This document shows positions 1-4,659 of a DNA stretch of 5,314 nucleotides, in pieces (the first letter of the stretch is position 1; each line of letters opens with the position of its first letter). The stretch lies in contig CAZTLI010000391.1 in the NCBI GenBank assembly GCA_964614375.1, positions 1 through 5,314 of the forward strand, written 5' to 3'. The stretch comes from CAZTLI01 sp964614375. GTDB taxonomy: Bacteria > Chloroflexota > Anaerolineae > Aggregatilineales > Phototrophicaceae. The notes under the pieces were generated by a model. The model did no database searches. It saw nothing but the letters and a program-made list of their open reading frames with translations, and was not told the origin of the DNA. The translations under genes were made by a program, and so were the position numbers.

Positions 1-925
1 CGAGAAAATCTTTATAGTGCATCGTGTATTTATCGAGGCAGATACTTTCGAGTGCTTGATGTGCCCGCAGCAGCAGTGTGCCCGCTGGTGTTTCATACAC
101 CCCGCGACTCTTCATACCGACCAGCCGATTTTCGACCATATCAACCCGCCCAATAGCATGTTCGCCCGCCAATGTGTTGAGTATATTATATAAATCGACC
201 GGTTTCATCGATTCGCCGTTCACGCTCACCGGGTCGCCCTGCTCAAAACCAATTTCGACATAGGCAGGGGTATCCGGCGCATCTTCAGGACTGGTCGTTA
301 TCTGAAACATCTTGCTTTCTGGTTCATTCCAGGGGTCTTCCAGCAAGCCGCCTTCATGAGAGAGGTGGAAAATGTTGCGGTCGCGACTGTAGATGTCTTT
401 TTCAGTCTGTGCAACAGGGACATTAAATTCTGCGGCATAGGCCAGTGCATCTTCACGACTGCGAATATCCCACTCACGCCAAGGGGCAATGACTTTCAAC
501 TTGGGATTGAGCGCCATCACGGTCAGTTCAAACCGAACCTGATCATTGCCTTTGCCCGTCGCGCCGTGGGCAACTGAATCCGCGCCTTCAGCCTCCGCAA
601 TTTCTACCAGATGCTTGGCGATAAGCGGACGTGCAAATGACGTACCGAGCAGATAGTCTCGCTCATAGACTGCGCCAGCCTTCATCGTCGGGAACACAAA
701 ATCGCGCAGAAACTCATCGCGCAAATCCCGCACATACAACTTACTCGCGCCAGATGCTAGCGCTTTTGCCTCCAGGCCAGCCAGTTCTTCACCCTGCCCC
801 ACATCGGCACAAAAGCAAATGACCTCACAGCCATAATTATTTTTGAGCCAGGGCACAATGACTGACGTATCAAGGCCGCCGCTATACGCCAGCACAACTT
901 TATTGACACCACTTCTACCAGGCAT
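1..925 (-). CDS. argG: Argininosuccinate synthase (C-terminus beyond the left edge)
   Basis: This enzyme joins citrulline and aspartate, using ATP, to make argininosuccinate, the penultimate step of cytoplasmic arginine biosynthesis. The frame is open for 308 codons from the ATG at 925 to the window edge; family members are about 400 residues, so roughly the last 90 are missing. The N-terminal PP-loop AYSGGLDTS lies at residues 13-21, CADVGQ at 39-44, YLLGTSFARPLIAK at 91-104, the signature HGATGKGNDQVRFE at 120-133, and the SRDRNIFHLSHEGG block at 180-193. The ATG is supported by AAGGAG six bases upstream and by homology beginning shortly after it. No frameshift or stop is seen. It is preceded by an apparent arginine-codon attenuator (993-1139), which fits its pathway. 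The next gene, which would show whether argH follows, is outside the window. Identification is very secure. Confidence 0.97.
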   Translation of the reverse strand, partial: MPGRSGVNKVVLAYSGGLDTSVIVPWLKNNYGCEVICFCADVGQGEELAGLEAKALASGASKLYVRDLRDEFLRDFVFPTMKAGAVYERDYLLGTSFARPLIAKHLVEIAEAEGADSVAHGATGKGNDQVRFELTVMALNPKLKVIAPWREWDIRSREDALAYAAEFNVPVAQTEKDIYSRDRNIFHLSHEGGLLEDPWNEPESKMFQITTSPEDAPDTPAYVEIGFEQGDPVSVNGESMKPVDLYNILNTLAGEHAIGRVDMVENRLVGMKSRGVYETPAGTLLLRAHQALESICLDKYTMHYKDFL

Positions 926-926
926 T

Positions 927-953
927 GGATACTCCTTATCCGGTCATGAGACC
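927..953 (-). promoter_or_regulatory. argG ribosome binding site within a hairpin, plus an adjacent hairpin
   Basis: Read on the minus strand, GGATA-AGGAG-TATCC (941 to 927) is a perfect 5-bp inverted repeat whose 5-base loop is the Shine-Dalgarno core. It ends one base before the argG ATG. Directly upstream, GGTC-TCAT-GACC (953 to 942) is a second perfect 4-bp hairpin touching the first. Presentation of the SD in a loop may aid or modulate ribosome loading. The stems are short and AU-rich, so the folding is only a suggestion; the SD itself is clear. Confidence 0.6.
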
Positions 954-992
954 ACAAGTGCTGCGAATCAAACCGCTAAAGACAATAGAATT

Positions 993-1022
993 AAAAAACC
1001 CCGTGACACAGTGTACGGGGTT
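993..1022 (-). terminator. Intrinsic terminator (attenuator) in the argG leader
   Basis: On the minus strand the arms AACCCCGU (1022-1015) and ACGGGGUU (1004-997) form a perfect 8-bp stem, with an inner ACA/UGU pairing possible in the loop. A run of six U (998-993) follows, the first two of them in the stem. The polarity (U-run only on the minus strand) means it stops transcription coming from the leader or from the CAP gene before argG. It lies between the leader peptide stop and the argG ATG, about 70 bases before that ATG, as expected for an attenuator. It also appears to be the only terminator downstream of the CAP gene. Confidence 0.85.
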
Positions 1023-1093
1023 ATGCGTTAAGCGTGATATGCTGCGACACTATTATCCAGCCATGCACAAACACCCGAACCAATTATGGGTAC
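1016..1093 (-). promoter_or_regulatory. Competing RNA pairings of the argG attenuator (segments 1, 2 and 3)
   Basis: Three segments can be paired by hand in the minus-strand RNA. Segment 1, GUACCC (1093-1088), starts inside the last Arg codon of the leader. Segment 2, CGGGUGUUUGUGC (1077-1065), covers leader codons 21-25. Segment 3, GCAUAACCCCG (1026-1016), contains the terminator's 5' arm. Segment 1 pairs with GGGUGU of segment 2 (six pairs, two of them G-U). Segment 2 pairs with segment 3 as CGGG/CCCG, a bulged U, GUU/AAC, an internal loop, and UGC/GCA (ten pairs). Pairing 2:3 excludes the terminator; pairing 1:2 permits it. A ribosome stalled on the Arg run would cover segment 1. No energies were computed. 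Confidence 0.6.
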
Positions 1094-1139
1094 GGCGGCG
1101 TCGGACACGGCGGAGCGTTGTGAATAGTTTCGCATTCAT
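1053..1139 (-). CDS. Arginine-rich leader peptide (28 aa) of the argG attenuator
   Basis: This is a short minus-strand ORF, ATG at 1139 to TAA at 1053. Residues 9-20 read LRRVRRRRTHNW. Six of the seven codons at residues 10-16 are Arg (CGC CGT GTC CGA CGC CGC CGT; 1112-1092). It sits between a good promoter and an intrinsic terminator, just upstream of an arginine biosynthesis gene. That is the arrangement of leader peptides such as those of the trp and his operons, where the regulatory amino acid is concentrated in the peptide. Its role would be to sense charged Arg-tRNA by ribosome pausing; the peptide itself is probably not functional. No Shine-Dalgarno sequence precedes the ATG, and the predicted -10 box ends only eight bases before it, so translation may be leaderless. 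No in-frame upstream ATG is present. The ORF is certain; its function is inferred from context. Confidence 0.8.
   Translation of the reverse strand: MNAKLFTTLRRVRRRRTHNWFGCLCMAG
1121..1138. repeat. Inverted repeat TGAAT-N8-ATTCA at the start of the leader
   Basis: TGAAT (1121-1125) and ATTCA (1134-1138) form a perfect 5-base inverted repeat with an 8-base gap. It overlaps the first codons of the leader ORF and lies just downstream of the promoter. The half-sites match those of the E. coli ArgR box (TGAAT-N4-ATTCA), but the spacing is wrong by four bases. It may be an operator, an RNA hairpin or chance. Confidence 0.3.
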
Positions 1140-1147
1140 AGGCGATA

Positions 1148-1175
1148 AGCATAGCGCGCAATTACACAATGTCAA
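1148..1175 (-). promoter_or_regulatory. Promoter for the argG leader and argG
   Basis: The minus strand carries a perfect -35 box TTGACA (1175-1170), a 16-base spacer, and a -10 box TATGCT (1153-1148; four of six consensus bases). Transcription would start around 1142-1139, at or just before the leader ATG at 1139. The box begins 27 bases past the stop codon of the CAP gene, so argG has its own promoter. I saw no better candidate between 1201 and 925. Confidence 0.65.
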
Positions 1176-1201
1176 GCACTTTGAGAGTTACATACAGGCA
1201 A

Positions 1202-2896
1202 TTAGGGCATCGGCACATCACAGACACCCGCACTTGCTGAGCATGTAGTTAACACATCACTACTCAACCGGACGCGAAAGGTATTCACACCAATCCAGAA
1301 GCGCCCACTTTCATTCACCGCAATCCAGGCGTGGCGCTGCTCACAAATAGCGGGCGGCGGTAGAATTTCGGAAGTGCCAATCGCCCATACTTGCAGACAT
1401 CCACCCGACGAAAATGAGGTCAAAGGCCGTGTGAGGAACTCCGTGTTCCACCGTTCAGCCGCCAACACGCCTGAATCACTTTCAAATACCAACTGACTTA
1501 GGTCGAGAATCCGCCCTGATGTGTTGACAAGCGCGAAACTGTCAGGATTATAGACCAGTGTCAGGCCATTGTTATTCGCTGTCTGCACTTGCGTAGGACG
1601 CGGTGCAGCCACGCCTGTTCCACCGCCCAACGGTGCGACATTCGCCACCACTGCTGACAAGCTCACATCACACACCCCCGCAGCGATTTCACACACACGC
1701 ATCACCGTCCCACCGCGACTCACCGTGAATGCGGTAGAATCCGACCAGAATACCTGGTCATTGCGAACAGAAATCCACGCATGACGAAAACGGCATGAAA
1801 CCGGCACCGGCGGGACATTAACAATATCGACTGACCATACCTGCAAGCAGTCACCGGCAGGGAACGCAAAAAGTGGACGTGTCAAAAACTCCGTATCCCA
1901 CACTTCTACATTCATTGACCCTAACGAACTGGAAAATAGCAGTCCGGTCAGGTCAAGTGTGCCACCAGACACATTAATAAGCGTGAGGCCATTCGGACTG
2001 TAAAGCAGTTGAATATCCGGCAGACCAGGCGTTGGTGCAATGGCGATAGGAGTCGCCGTTAGAGGTGGAGGAGAAGGCATAATTTGCGCTGCCGCGTCGT
2101 TTGCACCAAGCATCAGTTCCTCAATCACGACAGCGACAATCCGCGAAAACATCCGCAAAAAATTCACCTCTCCCGAAGTCGATTCGGTGGGCAATGGCGG
2201 GATCGTCGGTACGGGCGTAATCGTCGCGGGCGGCGGTGGCGCTGGCGGCGTGGGGGTGGGAATGTCAACGCGAATCGGTGATGCCGTTAGCGATGGTTCA
2301 TCGGGCGGAGCAGATGTGAACGTTGGTGGAGCTGGCAGCGTGGGTTGCGGCTCCGCAGTGGGCGGCAGCGTGGGCGGAACGGGTGACGGTGGCTGCGGCG
2401 TGATCGTAGGGGTAGCTGCTTGCGGTGGTACAAAGCCTTCACGCGCACCGAGCACCATTGTATAGTAATAACGCCCTGATGCCGAAACAGCCCACGCAAT
2501 ACCAATTTCGACGTAATCGGCGCTCATCATATTGGCACGATGCCCGTCGCTGTTCCACCACTGGTCAAATGCGCCTGCCGCATCTAGCGCCCCCTGAAAC
2601 AACACATTCTCCGCACCCGCTGTCATGGGATACCCCGCCGCCTGCATCCGCTCCCAGAACTGCGAGCCGTCCGACCCCGTATGCGACAGAAAATCGCCCT
2701 GCGCCATATCGTCACTATGGCGTTGAGCAGCGGCAACAAGTTGTGCATTCATCGTGAGCGGATGTATCCCGGCAGCAGTACGTGCCGCATTGACACGCTG
2801 TAGGATGTCCGCAGCCTGTGCATCCTGTGCTTGAACAACCACAATCACCCCAAGCACAATCAAAATGCTTACCAACAGGCGCACGCTCTGTTTCAT
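1202..2896 (-). CDS. Secreted CAP/SCP-domain (YkwD-like) protein with two C-terminal Cys-containing repeats
   Basis: This is a 564-residue exported protein. A signal peptide has basic MKQSVR, a hydrophobic core at about 7-22, and likely cleavage near residue 23 or 28. The CAP domain covers about 29-155: RHSDDMA with H60, FLSHTG with H72, GAENV with E96, WWNSDGHRANMMS with H119. These match the conserved His/Glu cavity residues of bacterial CAP proteins. A Pro/Thr-rich linker follows (about 157-240), then a hydrophobic stretch (246-264), a second short Pro-rich linker, and two 117-residue repeats (295-411 and 445-561). The ATG at 2896 is preferred over one nine codons upstream because GGAGG lies four bases before it and the signal peptide then starts cleanly. 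No transmembrane anchor or sorting motif follows the repeats. The cell-surface role is unknown; bacterial CAP proteins lack one common biochemical activity. Family assignment is secure, function is not. Confidence 0.93.
   Translation of the reverse strand: MKQSVRLLVSILIVLGVIVVVQAQDAQAADILQRVNAARTAAGIHPLTMNAQLVAAAQRHSDDMAQGDFLSHTGSDGSQFWERMQAAGYPMTAGAENVLFQGALDAAGAFDQWWNSDGHRANMMSADYVEIGIAWAVSASGRYYYTMVLGAREGFVPPQAATPTITPQPPSPVPPTLPPTAEPQPTLPAPPTFTSAPPDEPSLTASPIRVDIPTPTPPAPPPPATITPVPTIPPLPTESTSGEVNFLRMFSRIVAVVIEELMLGANDAAAQIMPSPPPLTATPIAIAPTPGLPDIQLLYSPNGLTLINVSGGTLDLTGLLFSSSLGSMNVEVWDTEFLTRPLFAFPAGDCLQVWSVDIVNVPPVPVSCRFRHAWISVRNDQVFWSDSTAFTVSRGGTVMRVCEIAAGVCDVSLSAVVANVAPLGGGTGVAAPRPTQVQTANNNGLTLVYNPDSFALVNTSGRILDLSQLVFESDSGVLAAERWNTEFLTRPLTSFSSGGCLQVWAIGTSEILPPPAICEQRHAWIAVNESGRFWIGVNTFRVRLSSDVLTTCSASAGVCDVPMP
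1214..1564 (-). repeat. C-terminal repeat 2 of the CAP protein (residues 445-561)
   Basis: This encodes the second copy of a 117-residue module. It aligns with repeat 1 without any gap at an offset of exactly 150 residues, with about 52 identical positions by hand count. Shared landmarks are LDL, the block TEFLTRPL (485-492), CLQVW (500-504), RHAWI (521-525), FW (533-534) and AGVCDV (556-561). Four cysteines (500, 518, 552, 559) coincide with those of repeat 1 and probably form disulfides outside the cell. Confidence 0.85.
1664..2014 (-). repeat. C-terminal repeat 1 of the CAP protein (residues 295-411)
   Basis: This encodes the first copy of the module, with cysteines at 350, 368, 402 and 409 and the blocks TEFLTRPL (335-342), CLQVW (350-354) and RHAWI (371-375). 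The N-terminal part, with alternating hydrophobic residues and N-x-S-G followed by LDL, faintly recalls lamin-tail beta-sandwich domains, but I cannot assign it to a named family. A 33-residue linker (412-444) separates it from repeat 2. Confidence 0.85.
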
Positions 2897-2932
2897 TGCC
2901 CCTCCCCGTGTGGTGCAAAACACGTCTAATCT

Positions 2933-2961
2933 ATCCTACCGCAGCACGCAAACTCCGCCAA
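2933..2961 (-). promoter_or_regulatory. Possible promoter for the CAP protein gene
   Basis: On the minus strand, TTGGCG (2961-2956) and TAGGAT (2938-2933) are separated by 17 bases; each box matches four of six consensus positions. TAGATT (2932-2927) is an overlapping alternative -10 box. It would give a 5' UTR of about 30 bases ending in the GGAGG site at 2905-2901. The match is moderate. Confidence 0.35.
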
Positions 2962-2978
2962 CATCAAGACGGGCCCAT

Positions 2979-3006
2979 TTGACACACGCTTTTCAGCACA
3001 TAACAT
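2979..3006 (+). promoter_or_regulatory. Possible promoter 1 for the 3081 gene
   Basis: A perfect -35 box TTGACA (2979-2984) is followed after 16 bases by TAACAT (3001-3006; four of six). The perfect -35 box and 16-base spacing are the same as in the argG leader promoter. It would give a 5' UTR of about 67 bases. Confidence 0.35.
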
Positions 3007-3008
3007 GC

Positions 3009-3038
3009 TTGTCGGAAGCGCAAAAGCCCGGTTACAAT
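3009..3038 (+). promoter_or_regulatory. Possible promoter 2 for the 3081 gene
   Basis: TTGTCG (3009-3014; four of six) and TACAAT (3033-3038; five of six) are separated by 18 bases. Transcription would start near 3045 and give a 5' UTR of about 36 bases carrying AAGG at 3068-3071. It competes with promoter 1; the better -10 box favours this one. Confidence 0.4.
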
Positions 3039-3080
3039 AGGCAGGTGCTGTGTCCCTGCTAAGGAAAAAGGTCGAACACT

Positions 3081-3389
3081 ATGGATGCAAAACAGGCGCT
3101 GCTGCAAAAACGCGATGCCAAGACAAAACCGCATTTAGAACAATATGCCCCGGTTTGGAAAGTGGATGAAGTCCTTTTCCCGGAAGAAGAAGCGGTACAA
3201 TTCAACGTCGTTTTCCAGCATAACCGTTATGGTTGGGTGAGTCGTCGTTACCGATACGACGGCTTTAACGATGTGCTCTATCACAAGGGGCAAAATACGG
3301 TTGACGAAGAAGATGTACTCGAAATCCAGGCTAAAGACCCGTATATCGCGCGAATGGTCGCCGATGTCCGCAATGCCTATGGGGGTTAG
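3081..3389 (+). CDS. Uncharacterised 102-residue protein
   Basis: I do not recognise this protein. It is the only convincing plus-strand gene in the window. It has no signal peptide, transmembrane segment or cysteine, so it is probably cytoplasmic. It has a charged, likely helical N-terminus (1-20), then an aromatic-rich centre (W26, Y50, W52, Y57, Y59, F62, Y67) with alternating hydrophobic residues suggesting beta strands at about 39-68, then an acidic stretch (75-82) and a probable helix (87-100). The ATG follows AAGG at nine bases and good promoter candidates. It diverges from the CAP gene, and its stop codon (TAG, 3387-3389) overlaps the stop of the convergent glycosyltransferase gene. 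Expression signals and protein-like composition argue that it is real. The function is unknown. Confidence 0.75.
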   Translation: MDAKQALLQKRDAKTKPHLEQYAPVWKVDEVLFPEEEAVQFNVVFQHNRYGWVSRRYRYDGFNDVLYHKGQNTVDEEDVLEIQAKDPYIARMVADVRNAYGG

Positions 3390-4642
3390 CAGCGGACAAC
3401 ACGCGCTTTGACTACTTCATTGAATTCTTGTATCAACCGATCAGCAATATGAGACCACGCATACTGTTGGGCCACTTGGGATGCCGATTGGCCCATTCGT
3501 GTATAGGCAGAGGGGTCGGTCAACAAGGTCGCGATACGTTCTGCCAGTGAAACAGGTTCACGTACAGGGACATGGAAACCCGTCTCATTGTCGCGCACCA
3601 GAAATGCCAGCCCGCCCACTTCCGACGCAATGACCGGCGTGCCAGATGCCATGGCTTCCAGGGCAACCATGCCAAACGATTCATAATCTGATGGCATAAT
3701 CACGGCTGTAGCCGCGGCATAGTACAGCGGCAGTTTGCGCTGATCTTTCGCACCCAGAAAATGCACCGTTTTTTCTAGCTGAAGCTCTTGCACCAGATTT
3801 TGCAGACGAATCAGTTCAGCGTTATCGTTACTGTCGAGGTCACCGCCAATGATCGCAAAGTGAACATCGTTTAACAGTGCCGCGTTTTGCTGCCGGATAC
3901 AGTCAATTGCCTCAATAATCGTATCAACCGCTTTTAGTGGTTCAATGCGTCCGACAAACAATAATAGTTGGCTGTCATCGCTAATCCCAATGGCTTGCTT
4001 CGCCTTGTGTTGGGGCAGCGGTTGAAAACGATCTATGTTGACACCCGGCGGGATGATGCGAATTTTGCGGCGCTTGGTGCGGTATAGCCATAACAATTGA
4101 GCGCGCTCGGCGGGCGTCGCGGCGATAATTAGGTCGGCCCAGTGAACAATCTGTGTTTCCATTGCCACACGGATATCGGGCATAAACGGCAAATTTCCCG
4201 GTGCGATGCGATTCTTCATATGTCCCAATGTATGGAACATGTGGGCGAAGGGTGTACCCCAGACTTCTTTGAGTTTGTTGGCGACCCAACCACTCAGCCA
4301 GTAATGACTATAAACAAAATCGTAGTTCACGGCATGTTTCGTGGCGAAGGCGATCACACCCGCCGCAAATTGCTGCAAATAGGGATAGACATCCATCGGG
4401 TCAAGCACATGCACTGGCCCCGCGAGGACAGAAATCACACGCACATTGTCCGCTATTGCATAATCAATTTCGTCTTCATCTTCAGATGTGCGCCGCGTAT
4501 AAATATCAACAGCAACACCTTGCTTGCCCAATTCAGCCGCCAGTTCACGCACATAGACATTCATACCCCCCGTTTTCTTGCCACCTAATGGCGCTAACGG
4601 ACTGGTATGCACACAAATCATCGCAATTCGTTTAACCAACAT
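3386..4642 (-). CDS. GT4-family glycosyltransferase, MshA / sucrose-phosphate-synthase-like
   Basis: This is a 418-residue retaining GT-B glycosyltransferase, full length for the family. The N-terminal acceptor domain begins with a beta strand (VKRIAMICVH) and the glycine-rich GGMNVYVRELA at 25-35. SHYW (112-115) and MFHTLGHMKN (135-144) are typical of the MshA and sucrose synthase/phosphate-synthase branch. PPGVN (198-202) leads into the C-terminal nucleotide-sugar domain. VGRIEPLKAVD (230-240) holds the phosphate-binding R232 and K237. ESFGMVALEA (321-330) is the E-x7-E motif, followed by ASGTPVIAS. The product is soluble or peripheral, acting on the inner face of the membrane or in the cytosol. 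Acceptor and donor cannot be read from sequence; a mycothiol role is unproven. ATG 4642 has only a weak SD (ACGGGG), but it lies 17 bases after the upstream acyltransferase gene, so translation may be coupled. No terminator is visible after its stop. Confidence 0.92.
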   Translation of the reverse strand: MLVKRIAMICVHTSPLAPLGGKKTGGMNVYVRELAAELGKQGVAVDIYTRRTSEDEDEIDYAIADNVRVISVLAGPVHVLDPMDVYPYLQQFAAGVIAFATKHAVNYDFVYSHYWLSGWVANKLKEVWGTPFAHMFHTLGHMKNRIAPGNLPFMPDIRVAMETQIVHWADLIIAATPAERAQLLWLYRTKRRKIRIIPPGVNIDRFQPLPQHKAKQAIGISDDSQLLLFVGRIEPLKAVDTIIEAIDCIRQQNAALLNDVHFAIIGGDLDSNDNAELIRLQNLVQELQLEKTVHFLGAKDQRKLPLYYAAATAVIMPSDYESFGMVALEAMASGTPVIASEVGGLAFLVRDNETGFHVPVREPVSLAERIATLLTDPSAYTRMGQSASQVAQQYAWSHIADRLIQEFNEVVKARVVRC

Positions 4643-4659
4643 TTAACTACCCCGTTGCG

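Noticed and set aside
926..1139. T-box riboswitch upstream of argG
   Set aside because: The leader has a terminator, but I see no T-box consensus (AGGGUGGNACCGCG) or stem I architecture. The Arg-codon ORF explains the terminator better.
925..1248. 107-codon plus-strand ORF across the argG leader
   Set aside because: It is antisense to the promoter, leader peptide and terminator, has no SD or family resemblance, and overlaps the end of the CAP gene.
2040..2465. Gly/Val-rich 141-codon plus-strand ORF
   Set aside because: It is the mirror of the Pro/Thr-rich linker of the CAP protein; its low complexity follows from that strand.
4142..4588. 148-codon plus-strand ORF
   Set aside because: It lies entirely antisense to well-conserved motifs of the glycosyltransferase and has no credible start signals or domain.
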